Positions 18,860-27,900 of a DNA stretch of 64,000 nucleotides are shown here, one piece after another. Position 1 is the stretch's first letter; every line of letters begins with the position of its first letter. The position numbers and the translations under genes were made by a program. This DNA is from Chitinophagaceae bacterium. Lineage in GTDB: Bacteria > Bacteroidota > Bacteroidia > Chitinophagales > Chitinophagaceae. Location of the stretch: the NCBI GenBank assembly GCA_019747705.1, contig JAIEQM010000031.1:59264-123263 (forward strand), given 5' to 3'. The notes below the pieces were generated by a model. That model searched no databases, was not told the origin of the DNA, and saw only the letters and a program-made list of their open reading frames with translations.

Positions 18860-19742
18860 TATTTTTCTTAATTTCCATAAAACAGATTGCCCTGCTGTGT
18901 GCTGCATTATCATCGCCTTTTCCCTGCCCCGTATGTGGATTGAAAGAAAAAGATTCCTCACAATCGCTTTGTGAAGCAAATCGCCATCCATCAACTTTAT
19001 ACAGTGCAAAAGCCTTCCTGCAAGTACAGCTTAACGTAAACAACTGTTCCATTTGTTGTACCATTTCAAAATCAAACTGCTGAAAAAATCCATGATTTTC
19101 AAACTTTCCGTAAGGGAAAGTGAGTAAAACCTTACCTCCTGGTTTTACAACCCGTTCCAACTCTTTAATTACTTTGAGATACTCATAACTTTTACCTTTT
19201 GTTGCATTACTCCGCACAAGTTCATATCCATACATCGAATTATCCATATCAATATGCTCAAGCGTTGAGTGACAAACTACCTGATCGAAATAGCCATCTT
19301 TAAAAGGCAATTCACGCAAATCACCATATACATGCGAAACTCTTTTGCTGGCAAAATTATTAACCTCGGGGTAATAGGTATAAATATAAATATCCTTATC
19401 CTGCATGATAGGGTGGTCTAATATTAATTGAAAATTAAAGGTAGAACCGGCATCCAGAAAAGTTCCTTTGCCGGGTATAATATGCGACATAAGCCAGGGA
19501 TATTCAATAACCCGTTCATCAAGCCCTTTGCCATATTCTTCAATTAATTTTTCGCCTGCAAATTGTTTAACGATTTCTTTCTTACTTATACCCTCATTGA
19601 TTGTATCCCATTTATGCTCATTATAACCTACTGACCAGGGAACTGATCCAGCTTGTTTATAGGACTCAATGATTTCAGCCCTCGTTTTAACAACAAAATG
19701 ATTACTTTGTAAGCTGTTAATGACTTTTCGTATAATCGACAT
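18852..19742 (-). CDS. Class I SAM-dependent methyltransferase
   Basis: The protein has 296 residues. The SAM motif is weak (GTFLDAGSTFNFQLIL, about 93-108), but the downstream pattern is clear: LPFKDGYFDQVVCHSTLEHID (about 143-163), ELERVVKPGGKVLLTFPYG (about 195). These are the motifs II and III of Methyltransf_11 proteins. The motif I sequence DAGST differs from the usual GxGxG, so SAM binding may be altered. It is translationally coupled to the following glycosyltransferase. Confidence 0.75.
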   Translation of the reverse strand: MSIIRKVINSLQSNHFVVKTRAEIIESYKQAGSVPWSVGYNEHKWDTINEGISKKEIVKQFAGEKLIEEYGKGLDERVIEYPWLMSHIIPGKGTFLDAGSTFNFQLILDHPIMQDKDIYIYTYYPEVNNFASKRVSHVYGDLRELPFKDGYFDQVVCHSTLEHIDMDNSMYGYELVRSNATKGKSYEYLKVIKELERVVKPGGKVLLTFPYGKFENHGFFQQFDFEMVQQMEQLFTLSCTCRKAFALYKVDGWRFASQSDCEESFSFNPHTGQGKGDDNAAHSRAICFMEIKKNNG

Positions 19743-19758
19743 AATATTTTGATTGCAT

Positions 19759-20703
19759 TTATTTTCTTACAAGTTCAAAACAAGTAAACAGGTGTGTTTG
19801 CGGGGCTATATAAAATGTATAGTTACCCTTAAAGCTTAATTTATCCAGCCATGATGCAAAAGGGATCAAAACATTTGAAAAAAGAAATCCCGGCTTATAT
19901 ATTTTATTGATAACCAGTGATTGTGCAATATCAAAATCAGTCTTGTTAACAATATATCTTTTCCGAACTGTATAATCATTTTCTAAATAATTATTCAACT
20001 CAGCTTCATAAAATGGAACTTCCTTAGGTGAAATATACCATCCGTTATTTTTCGCATCTTCATAAATCTTGTTCATTGTAATAACTAAGTTCTCATCTTT
20101 TATTCCTTTTCGGTTAGCCAAGTTTAAGCAAAAAGATTTCAGTCCTGTTATTATTTTGTGCAATAATTTATCTGTTAATGACGGCATCGCTCCTGTTTTT
20201 TGAACAAATACCGGCTCATATATAAATACCTTAGTTGTTTTCGGAATTTTTTTAAGCTTTTCAAAAAAAAATACAAGCTCCTGCGATGATAAATGATGAA
20301 GTAATGCATGAATAACCACACCATCAATATCTGTTGGGAAAGATGAAGCATCGGCCAATTCATAAGTACAATACTTCTCCTTATTGTAAATTTTTGCTTC
20401 TGAAATTGCAATAGCAAGTTGTCCTTTTGAAAAATCCGTACCTAATACGTGAAAATTTTCATCGGCAATCATTCTGCAAACCCAGCCTGTTCCGCACCCA
20501 ATTTCCAGGATTTTAACAGATGCCTTTTCTGAGTTGTCAGTAAAAAATTTCTTCATCTCTTTGAGATAAGGCAACCTGATTATTTTTTGCAGCTCAAAAC
20601 TCATTGCCCATATTTTTTCAATGGCTCCTGCATTTGTATCCCACCAATCCATTTCTTCTTTATCGAGAGCCGCATTTGAAGTTTTAATTCTTTCCTGCCT
20701 CAT
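19759..20703 (-). CDS. Class I SAM-dependent methyltransferase
   Basis: The protein has 314 residues. Motif I is VKILEIGCGTGWVCRMIA (about 64-81), followed by VLGTDFSKGQLAIAISEA, and IDGVVIHALLHHLSSQELVFF (about 125) is the usual post-I region. A long C-terminal extension (about 170-314) with LANRKGIKDENL and an aromatic tail has no match that I recognise and may bind the glycan. It overlaps the upstream acyltransferase by 20 bases. Confidence 0.8.
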   Translation of the reverse strand: MRQERIKTSNAALDKEEMDWWDTNAGAIEKIWAMSFELQKIIRLPYLKEMKKFFTDNSEKASVKILEIGCGTGWVCRMIADENFHVLGTDFSKGQLAIAISEAKIYNKEKYCTYELADASSFPTDIDGVVIHALLHHLSSQELVFFFEKLKKIPKTTKVFIYEPVFVQKTGAMPSLTDKLLHKIITGLKSFCLNLANRKGIKDENLVITMNKIYEDAKNNGWYISPKEVPFYEAELNNYLENDYTVRKRYIVNKTDFDIAQSLVINKIYKPGFLFSNVLIPFASWLDKLSFKGNYTFYIAPQTHLFTCFELVRK

Positions 20704-21316
20704 TAGTTAGTTTTTTGATTACTTTGGCCGGGTTTCCAGCAACAACTACATTTTCAGGCACGTCATTTAGGACGATACTTCCCGCCGCTATTATTGCGCC
20801 TTTACCTACTTCTACACCTTTTAATATTATCGAATTAAAGCCAACCCAAACATTATCATTAATTATTATTGCAGATGATTTAACGTTTCCAGCTTCACTT
20901 GGCACACCCATATGGATTTTTTTCTTATAACTATTTGCTCTTTCGAAAGAGTCAAGTTCGTGCGAATTCGTATCCATTATGTTCACATTATGAGATATCA
21001 ACACGTTATTGCCAATTAAAATTTTTTCAGCTGACCATATACGACTATGATCACCAATATAACAATATTCGCCGATTTTTATTTCACCACCATATTTAAA
21101 AACATGTAACTCTCCAAGTATGTGGCTACCTTTTCCAATTTCTATTTTTAGTTTATCATTTTGAAGGTTATGAATCAATGCTTCTGAGTGAAATGTACCA
21201 CCATGATTTGTGCAAACCATATTACAATTACTTATCCTTTGAGCTGCTTGCAAATCTTCAACGACATTAAATAAACTATATTTTCTAATAAGCCAAGTTA
21301 AGAGTTTTTTAACCAT
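20684..21316 (-). CDS. Left-handed beta-helix (hexapeptide repeat) O-acyltransferase
   Basis: The protein has 210 residues with repeated hexapeptide turns, for example IKIGEYCYIGDHSRIW, ILIGNNVLISHNVNI and the closing IIAAGSIVLNDVPENVVVAGNPAKVIKKL. The segment MDTNSHELD contains the active-site His of the LacA/CatB acetyltransferase group. It probably O-acetylates a sugar of the repeat unit using acetyl-CoA. The C-terminal GNPAKVIKKL signature is typical and fixes the fold with confidence. Confidence 0.87.
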   Translation of the reverse strand: MVKKLLTWLIRKYSLFNVVEDLQAAQRISNCNMVCTNHGGTFHSEALIHNLQNDKLKIEIGKGSHILGELHVFKYGGEIKIGEYCYIGDHSRIWSAEKILIGNNVLISHNVNIMDTNSHELDSFERANSYKKKIHMGVPSEAGNVKSSAIIINDNVWVGFNSIILKGVEVGKGAIIAAGSIVLNDVPENVVVAGNPAKVIKKLTNEAGKN

Positions 21317-21358
21317 GTAATTCTTTATGTTCTTTGTTGAATAAGGCCAGGGCTATTG

Positions 21359-22312
21359 CTATCTAAAAGAACGCCATATTTTGCTTAGATAACTTTGTAT
21401 TTTACTAAAGCCCTTTAAAGCAATTGTGTCTTTTGTTTTACGAGGCAAAGAATCTCTTGTAAAAACTTCATAACTAATATTCAAAAAATCCACGTCTTCC
21501 TCTTTTATTTCAGGATGCATCAAAGGAAATGTTACTTGTAATAAAGGAAGTGATTCTACTATATCATTTGGAGTTATAGTATGTGTTGCTCTGTAATCAA
21601 AGCCTATATTTTTTACAAGGTTTACACATGGGTTTATACTTTTCCCTCTGTTAAAAAGTATACTGTATACCCATTGAGCATCCCATGTATCAATGGAATC
21701 GTTAAATGCGCTTTCCATCATGGGCTTATAAAAGTCATACCACTCATTCGTCACTAATCCCTTCTTAATAACTTCCTGAGTGGATGGGAGTTCCCACTTA
21801 TCCATATTTTTATCATACAACTGCCACGCTCTCCGCCAAGTGGCCCAACCCCATATACCTCCATGGCCAAAAAAATATGATTGCTTTGGCAATTTCCATG
21901 AGCCTAAAAGATTGGTTCCAGAAATTGACATCACTTCCCGATCATACTTATACTTAATCAGTAACTCTTCAGCAAACGTAAAAAAACTCATATCCGGCAA
22001 ACAATCATCTTCCAATATCACTCCTTCTTCCACCTGTTCAAAAAACCAGGTAATCGCTTCGCTCACCGCTTTACCGCAACCAAGGTTCTGTTCACGGAAA
22101 AGGGTTTTCAGTTCACAGTCCCAGTCAATGGCTGTGGCAATTCTTCTGGTTTCTGCACATAATTCTTCTTCCCCTTCTTTAACAGAACGGGGACCATCCG
22201 CAGCTATATACAGATATTTCGGCTGTATGGCTCGTATCTGTGCAAACACCTGCGCCGTTGTATCGGGCCGGTTAAATACAAGAAACAAGACAGGGGTTTC
22301 AAATGCCTTCAT
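21359..22312 (-). CDS. Nucleotide-diphospho-sugar transferase-like protein (GT-A fold)
   Basis: The protein has 317 residues. It starts FETPVLFLVFNRPDTTAQVF and continues with LYIAADGPR, LFREQNLGCGKAVSEAITWFF and the metal-site segment GVILEDDCLPDMSFF (about 115-130), where EDD/DDC acts as the DxD. A second conserved block is FFGHGGIWGWATWRRAW (about 167). This order is typical of a bacterial GNT-I-like glycosyltransferase group common in Bacteroidetes capsule loci, sometimes mis-annotated as hemolysin-like. Donor unknown. Confidence 0.75.
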   Translation of the reverse strand: MKAFETPVLFLVFNRPDTTAQVFAQIRAIQPKYLYIAADGPRSVKEGEEELCAETRRIATAIDWDCELKTLFREQNLGCGKAVSEAITWFFEQVEEGVILEDDCLPDMSFFTFAEELLIKYKYDREVMSISGTNLLGSWKLPKQSYFFGHGGIWGWATWRRAWQLYDKNMDKWELPSTQEVIKKGLVTNEWYDFYKPMMESAFNDSIDTWDAQWVYSILFNRGKSINPCVNLVKNIGFDYRATHTITPNDIVESLPLLQVTFPLMHPEIKEEDVDFLNISYEVFTRDSLPRKTKDTIALKGFSKIQSYLSKIWRSFR

Positions 22313-22317
22313 TCTTT

Positions 22318-23082
22318 TTACTGCTGATTTTGCTGTTTGTCGGTAAACAAAAGCGAGTTGGCTGTTTTTGCCGTTAATTCATACCCCTGTTGCTGCAGAA
22401 AAACAGAGATGGGTGCATTAAATTCTTCAGCCAGCTTTGTACTTAAACTTTCGGCAATAATATATCGGGGCCTGTACAATTCCCAGTTGTTCGATTGTAA
22501 GACTTCCAGATCCATTCCTTCTACATCAATACTTAAAAAATCAATACTGGTATTTTTGGGGAGATGTTTCTCAAGTATATCTGCCAGCCGGTAACAGGCT
22601 ATTTGTTTTTTTTCTAAAAAGATATAATCGCTGCCCGGCAACTGTCTTTGCGCTGCAACCGTTTCATCAAATGTATTGTAAGCTGGATCCTGAAACATAT
22701 AATACGTAAGTGCTTCCCCGTTACGGTTTAAAACACCTGCCTCAATATTAATATCACCGGGTCTTTTTTCGTCAAGTATTTTTTTACTACCAGGCAACGG
22801 ATCAATATTAATACCCCGCCAACCCAGAAGATAAAATTTAAAGGTGTTTGAAAACCGATAGGGATGGTGTGCGCCCACATCTACATATAATCCCTTTGTC
22901 TGGTGACCAAGTAAGCGGTACAGCACAAGATCTTCCCCTTCCTGTGAAAACGAAAGATTAATAAATGCATCCCACTCTTTTTGTTCTTTCATTGGCATAG
23001 GCAACTCATCAATAATTCCCTTACCCCAAATACCATAACTCGTTTTGACAAATATTTTTTTGATCAGTTGGCTAATGCCCAT
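22318..23082 (-). CDS. FkbM-family methyltransferase
   Basis: The protein has 254 residues. SAM motif I appears as GLYVDVGAHHPYRFSNTF (about 66-83), then INIDPLPGSKKIL, and the family hallmark IDFLSIDVEGMDLEVLQSN (about 178-196). This is the second FkbM enzyme in the locus, only distantly similar to the one at 15128-15949. It overlaps the ABC ATPase gene by 19 bases. Methylation of a sugar hydroxyl or a terminal residue is inferred; ABC-exported glycans are often terminated by methylation, so a capping role is possible. Confidence 0.84.
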   Translation of the reverse strand: MGISQLIKKIFVKTSYGIWGKGIIDELPMPMKEQKEWDAFINLSFSQEGEDLVLYRLLGHQTKGLYVDVGAHHPYRFSNTFKFYLLGWRGINIDPLPGSKKILDEKRPGDINIEAGVLNRNGEALTYYMFQDPAYNTFDETVAAQRQLPGSDYIFLEKKQIACYRLADILEKHLPKNTSIDFLSIDVEGMDLEVLQSNNWELYRPRYIIAESLSTKLAEEFNAPISVFLQQQGYELTAKTANSLLFTDKQQNQQ

Positions 23083-24347
23083 TTACCATTAATTAAGAAA
23101 GGTGCAATATTGCTGATAACAGTACCGGTTTTATAAAAGTCGCCGTATTCCACATCAATAATCCCCAGAACATCTTTTGGCCAGTCGCACTCATATCCAT
23201 CGGCAAGCATGCGCCCTTTAATAAATAACCTCCCTTCAGAAAAAGGAAAATTTTCAAGTGTGCAGTGAACAGTAATATAGTGGCTTCTGTCCGGTATTAT
23301 TTCAAATTTTTGAAAACTGCTGTATAAATAAGACTGTATATCGTCGTACACATTATGAAAAGAAAAGCCAAGATCAATTTGCCGTACAGAAGGGTCGTTC
23401 ACTTTTAAACGAAAGACCAATTTTACATTGCTGCCGGTTAAAATTTTATCAACCTGCTGGTTGTTTTCATTTTCAAGATGCAGGGTTGAAAAAACAACTT
23501 TCTGGTTTCCCGCTCTGTCTGTAAGCTCCTCCAAGTTTGTATGCAGCGAAAGATCGTTGTTCGATTGCATGTAAGCAGAAATTGTATCTGCAACAGTTCC
23601 TGCAAAATCAATACTCCCATGTTTAAGTGAAACAGCCCTTGTACATAAACTTTTTACAGCCCCCATATTATGACTCACGAATAAAACGGTTCTTCCATCC
23701 TTATCACTCACATCTTTCATTTTACCAATACATTTTTTCTGAAACTCCGCATCACCTACGGCCAATACTTCATCTACTATTAAAATATCTGGTTCAAGAT
23801 GCGCCGCTACGGCAAAAGCAAGGCGCACATACATACCACTGCTATATCGTTTTACAGGTGTGTCAATATAACGTTCCACTCCTGCAAAGGCCACAATCTC
23901 ATCAAAATTTCTGGCAATTTCTTTTTTTGTCATTCCAAGAATAGCACCATTGAGAAAAATATTTTCCCTTCCGCTGAGTTCCGGATGGAAGCCCGTTCCT
24001 ACTTCAAGCAAACTGGCAACACGCCCCTTGATCTTAATACTGCCGGTGGTAGGAGCCGTAGTACGGCTTAAAATTTTTAAAAGTGTGCTCTTGCCTGCTC
24101 CATTTCGGCCAATGATACCCAGCACTTCACCCTGTTGTACTTCAAAATTAATATCTTTTAAAGCCCATACATATTCACTGTTGCCTGTTGAAGTACGGTC
24201 ATTTGTTTCGCCAATTTTTAGATAAGGGTCTTCTTTACTCCTCACTTTATGCCACCAGCGATTGATATCATGCGAAATGGTTCCTGTGCTCACCTGACCA
24301 AGGCGGTATTGTTTAGAAAGGTCTTCTACTTTTATAATAGCACCCAT
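23064..24347 (-). CDS. wzt: Polysaccharide ABC transporter ATP-binding protein (Wzt-like)
   Basis: The protein has 427 residues. The nucleotide-binding domain covers about 1-260: Walker A GIIGRNGAGKST (about 76-87), signature KRYSSGMYVRLAFA (about 165), Walker B DILIVDEVLAVGD (about 190) and the H-loop in VLFVSHNMG. Residues about 270-427 form an extra domain of beta pattern, like the glycan-binding C-terminal domain of Wzt proteins that recognise a finished chain end. It works with the permease encoded next in line after an 87-base gap, exporting a lipid-linked polysaccharide across the inner membrane. Confidence 0.92.
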   Translation of the reverse strand: MGAIIKVEDLSKQYRLGQVSTGTISHDINRWWHKVRSKEDPYLKIGETNDRTSTGNSEYVWALKDINFEVQQGEVLGIIGRNGAGKSTLLKILSRTTAPTTGSIKIKGRVASLLEVGTGFHPELSGRENIFLNGAILGMTKKEIARNFDEIVAFAGVERYIDTPVKRYSSGMYVRLAFAVAAHLEPDILIVDEVLAVGDAEFQKKCIGKMKDVSDKDGRTVLFVSHNMGAVKSLCTRAVSLKHGSIDFAGTVADTISAYMQSNNDLSLHTNLEELTDRAGNQKVVFSTLHLENENNQQVDKILTGSNVKLVFRLKVNDPSVRQIDLGFSFHNVYDDIQSYLYSSFQKFEIIPDRSHYITVHCTLENFPFSEGRLFIKGRMLADGYECDWPKDVLGIIDVEYGDFYKTGTVISNIAPFLINGKWALAN

Positions 24348-24434
24348 ACTGTAATTCTTCTTTATTTAAAATCGGAGGTTGGATTGTTTTCTTTACCCTC
24401 TTACTTATCAGCCTTTTTTACAGTAATTCGGCGG

Positions 24435-25301
24435 TTAAACCGTATCCATAAAAGTTTTTTCCACTTTGCTAAAAATCATGGTGCCTGTTACCATTACCAC
24501 AACCATAAACAGGAAACTATAAATCAAAGAATTAAAATCAAAGTTCCCTTTCTGAAATAAAGCATAACGGAACCCTTCTACTAATGGGCTTATCGGGTTC
24601 CATTCAATAAAAGAAGCATAACTTTTACTCTTTAAAAACGAAAGCGGATAGGCAACTGGTGTTGCATACATCAGCAACTGCACCCCAAAGGTAACCAGTA
24701 CTGTAAAATCCCGGTATTTGGTAGTGAGTGATGAAATAATAATACCTAAGCCCAGGCCAATGCCTGCCATAATTACTACCAGCAGGGGAATCAGCAACCA
24801 GCTTATACCAAAATGAATGGGTGTATTTTTAAAGAGGGCATAAAAAATCATACACGCCAGCAATAAACCAAACTGTATACCCAGCCTTGCTATGTTTGAA
24901 AGCACTACCGATAAAGGAAGGATCAATCGTGGAAAATATACTTTGCCAAAGATAGAAGCATTAGCAACAAATGTATTGGAGGTATTGGTTAAACACGAGG
25001 AGAAATAATTCCAGATGGTGATACCACTCATGTAAAAGAGGATAGGCTCAATCTTGTCTGTATCTATACCTGCAACTGTATGAAAAACAAACAAAAACAT
25101 AATAGTCGTTAAAATGGGTTGCACCAAATGCCATACTGGGCCCAAAATAGTTTGTTTAAACTGTGCAGCAAAATCCCGTTTTACAAATAACAGCATCAGG
25201 TCCTTATAACGCCACACTTCTTTTAAGCTGAGATCAAAAAGAGATGATTGTGGTTTGATTTCGATATCCCAAGTTTCTACTGTTGTTTTATTGTTATTCA
25301 T
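24435..25301 (-). CDS. wzm: Polysaccharide ABC transporter permease (Wzm-like)
   Basis: The protein has 288 residues with about six hydrophobic spans (for example LGPVWHLVQPILTTIMFLFV, LIPLLVVIMAGIGLGLGIII and LIYSFLFMVVVMVTGTMIF). The LFVKRDFAAQFKQTILGPVW block near residue 40 is the conserved N-terminal motif of ABC2-type polysaccharide exporters. It forms the channel for the ATPase encoded downstream. The stop codon of the acyltransferase gene is directly adjacent, so all are co-transcribed. Confidence 0.92.
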   Translation of the reverse strand: MNNNKTTVETWDIEIKPQSSLFDLSLKEVWRYKDLMLLFVKRDFAAQFKQTILGPVWHLVQPILTTIMFLFVFHTVAGIDTDKIEPILFYMSGITIWNYFSSCLTNTSNTFVANASIFGKVYFPRLILPLSVVLSNIARLGIQFGLLLACMIFYALFKNTPIHFGISWLLIPLLVVIMAGIGLGLGIIISSLTTKYRDFTVLVTFGVQLLMYATPVAYPLSFLKSKSYASFIEWNPISPLVEGFRYALFQKGNFDFNSLIYSFLFMVVVMVTGTMIFSKVEKTFMDTV

Positions 25302-25814
25302 TTACTTACTTTTTTGCGGGAGGCGTTTTGCAGGGTTACCTGCATAAACACCTTTACGGTTAATGTTCTTTGTTACTACAGCACCCGCACCAATTACTAC
25401 GTTATCACAAATGTTTACCGGAAGAATAGTTGCATTACTACCAACAGATACATTGTTACCAATAATTGTCTTCTTCCATTTGCTTTGATTACCTGCTGAA
25501 GGTTTTCCGTCGCTGAATGTATCATTAATGAACATTACACCATGACCTATAAAGCAATTGTTGCCAATGGTTACCAGCTCACAGATAAACGAATGACTCT
25601 GTATGCGGCAATTATCTCCAATTACTACCCCCTTTTGAATTTCTGTAAACGGGCCAACAAAACAATTATTACCTAACCTGCATTCATATAGGTTGGAAGG
25701 CTGAATAATTGTTACACCCTTTCCTGTTTTAACTTTTCGAAGAGCGCTTTTTTTAATCAGGAACTTGTTTTCCAATTCTTTAAACTTGTTTTGCAGCTTT
25801 ATAAAACTGTTCAA
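25302..25814 (-). CDS. Hexapeptide-repeat N-acetyltransferase (WbpD/WlbB-like)
   Basis: The protein has 170 residues made mostly of hexapeptide repeats (IGDNCRIQSHSFI, IGNNCFIGHGVMFIND, IGNNVSVGSNATILP) ending in YAGNPAKRLPQKSK. The order, including HGVMFIND and the VGSNATI turn, matches the UDP-sugar 3-N-acetyltransferases such as WbpD and WlbB. It overlaps the dehydrogenase gene by 35 bases, a pairing known from UDP-2,3-diacetamido-uronic acid synthesis. N-acetylation of a 3-amino sugar nucleotide is thus the best guess. Confidence 0.82.
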   Translation of the reverse strand: MNSFIKLQNKFKELENKFLIKKSALRKVKTGKGVTIIQPSNLYECRLGNNCFVGPFTEIQKGVVIGDNCRIQSHSFICELVTIGNNCFIGHGVMFINDTFSDGKPSAGNQSKWKKTIIGNNVSVGSNATILPVNICDNVVIGAGAVVTKNINRKGVYAGNPAKRLPQKSK

Positions 25815-26793
25815 TCATTTTCACACTATGAATCGCTTCTTCTCCTGAAATGTATTTTTTTTGTTTCCCAGCAATCACCTGCACAAACTCATCATACACT
25901 TTTGCGTGATTGTTCATGGAGCCCTGATAGCCTTTGTATTGATTAACCTCGTTGCTTTTGTTAATCTCCTCAAGATCAATCAAAACAGGCTCCTGATATT
26001 CAATTGTATTTAAATAGGGTCCGCCGATCTTGATGGTGGCTTTTTCTGCAAGAATGGTTACCGAACCTTCGTAATTTTTACCGGCAGCATTTGTACTGTA
26101 ATGTAAAGTGCCCGGCACACCAGCTTCGGTTACAAATGAAAACACACCGGTATCTTCCACTTCAATCATATTTTTATGTGCAAGGTTTGCTATGAATCCG
26201 TTTATTTTTTTAACATCTCCAAAAAACCAATACAGAAGATCAATAAAATGGCTGAACTGTGTGTACAGAACACCTCCGTCCATTTCTTTTGTGCCCCGCC
26301 AGTTCGATTGTTGATAGTAGCCTGCAGACCTGTTCCAGTAACAGTTTACCTGTACACTGTAAATGTTTCCCAGCTTTTTTTTATTGAGCAATTGTTTCAC
26401 TGCAACAACAGGAGGGTTTAACCGGTTTTGTTTCACAATCAGCAAATGCTTTTTTGTTTTGGCAGATGCTGCTATCATTTTTTTACAATCAGAAGTTGAT
26501 AGTGCCATCGGTTTTTCACACAGTATATGCTTATTTGCTTTTATGCCTTTAATACTATGTGCCGCATGTAAGCCATTGGGCGTGCAAACAATCAATGCGT
26601 CTGCTCCTGTTTCTTCATGTAACATATCATCCAGGTTTGTATACCCATAGCAGGAAAATTTCTTTGAAAACATTTTTGCTTTCTGTTCATCCGCATCACA
26701 AACAGCCAGCAATATTCCTCTTTCCCGAGCCAGTAATGCATGCCGCTCCCCAATTGTACCGCACCCAACAAGTATAAAACCGAATGACTTCAT
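25780..26793 (-). CDS. Gfo/Idh/MocA-family sugar-nucleotide oxidoreductase (WbpB/WlbA-like)
   Basis: The protein has 337 residues. The N-terminal Rossmann motif is ILVGCGTIGERHALLA (about 6-21), the family signature is HILCEKPMALSTSDCKKM (about 92-109) with the catalytic Lys of EKP, and the substrate domain has GGVLYTQFSHFIDLLYWFFG. It most likely oxidises C3 of a UDP-N-acetyl-hexosamine uronate, as WbpB and WlbA do. The partner acetyltransferase follows directly, but the aminotransferase that should act between them is not in the window. Confidence 0.85.
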   Translation of the reverse strand: MKSFGFILVGCGTIGERHALLARERGILLAVCDADEQKAKMFSKKFSCYGYTNLDDMLHEETGADALIVCTPNGLHAAHSIKGIKANKHILCEKPMALSTSDCKKMIAASAKTKKHLLIVKQNRLNPPVVAVKQLLNKKKLGNIYSVQVNCYWNRSAGYYQQSNWRGTKEMDGGVLYTQFSHFIDLLYWFFGDVKKINGFIANLAHKNMIEVEDTGVFSFVTEAGVPGTLHYSTNAAGKNYEGSVTILAEKATIKIGGPYLNTIEYQEPVLIDLEEINKSNEVNQYKGYQGSMNNHAKVYDEFVQVIAGKQKKYISGEEAIHSVKMIEQFYKAAKQV

Positions 26794-27900
26794 TTATGCA
26801 CGCATATGCTGTTGCAAACGTTCTGTGTATCTCTCAAATGAAAAAAAGCTCAGCATTTTTTGTTGCAGTTCTTCAGGAGTCTTTGGCTCTTGCAGTACTG
26901 TTTTGATAGCCTCATACAATTCACTTTCATCATCAGGATCAACTAAAGTTCCGAGTTCGCCAAACTGAAGTGCTTCGGTGCTTCCATCTTTATTGCCTGC
27001 TATTACCGGCAGGCCGCAGGCCATTGCTTCAAGATATACAATTCCAAAACCTTCACCTTTACTGGGCATTACAAACACGTCTGCAAGCAGATAGTGATCA
27101 GTAATTTCTTCATCCTTAATATAACCAGGCATCAGTACATAAGCCCCGAGATCAAGTTGCTGAATGAGTTGTTGTACTTTTTCTTTTTCATGGGCATCTG
27201 CTTTTCCTGCAAGTATATATTTGAACTGAATCCCTTTTTTTACAAGTGCAGGAAGAATATGCAAAATTTTATCATAACCCTTATAGCCCTCTTCACTGTT
27301 TAGCCTCGTAAGTGTAAACAAAACTTTTTCACCGGCAGAAATTCTATAACGTTTAAGCAGGTAAGCAGGTTTTTCAAATTGCTGCGGCATTTGAAAATAA
27401 GGATCAATGGTATTAGGAAAAACTGTGATCTTCTTTTCATCAACTCCCTGTCTGTTTACCAATTGCAGTTTTGTAAAATGGCTTACTGCTAAAATAACAT
27501 CTGCAGATTGCAATGCTTTTTTTTGAATGGCTGTTATGGTGTTAAATACTTCAATACCATGACAGATTACTGTGAGCTTTTTTTGAGGGAACAACATTTT
27601 AAACAAACGCCCGAGTATGGCCAGGTTCAAATGCCCCAGTATCAATTCATCTGTTTTAAAAAAAAGAAAGAAATGTTTGAATACAAATTTGATGCGGTTC
27701 CCATAAAATGGATGAAAGTTTTTTTTGCCGGCGTATTTTGGATCAGTAACTCTGTCATACATGCCTGCTGCATATACATCCATTAAAAGAGGTGACTGGA
27801 GTTGCAACAAAACTTTTACAAAAGCCCTGTTGAACTTTTCAATTCCACCAGTGCTTGAAAAGGTGGTAAGGGTTAAAAACATGATTCTACGCTTAGGCAT
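26794..27900 (-). CDS. GT4-family glycosyltransferase
   Basis: The protein has 368 residues. It has SSTGGIEKFNRAFVKVLL (glycine loop), TVICHGIEVF, ADVILAVSHFTKLQLV and the donor half with LFTLTRLNSEEGYKGYDKIL (about 200) and KGEGFGIVYLEAMACGLPV (about 285), including both Glu residues of E-x7-E. The start overlaps the stop of asparagine synthase by 8 bases. It is a standard retaining GT-B enzyme for polysaccharide assembly. Confidence 0.9.
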   Translation of the reverse strand: MPKRRIMFLTLTTFSSTGGIEKFNRAFVKVLLQLQSPLLMDVYAAGMYDRVTDPKYAGKKNFHPFYGNRIKFVFKHFFLFFKTDELILGHLNLAILGRLFKMLFPQKKLTVICHGIEVFNTITAIQKKALQSADVILAVSHFTKLQLVNRQGVDEKKITVFPNTIDPYFQMPQQFEKPAYLLKRYRISAGEKVLFTLTRLNSEEGYKGYDKILHILPALVKKGIQFKYILAGKADAHEKEKVQQLIQQLDLGAYVLMPGYIKDEEITDHYLLADVFVMPSKGEGFGIVYLEAMACGLPVIAGNKDGSTEALQFGELGTLVDPDDESELYEAIKTVLQEPKTPEELQQKMLSFFSFERYTERLQQHMRA

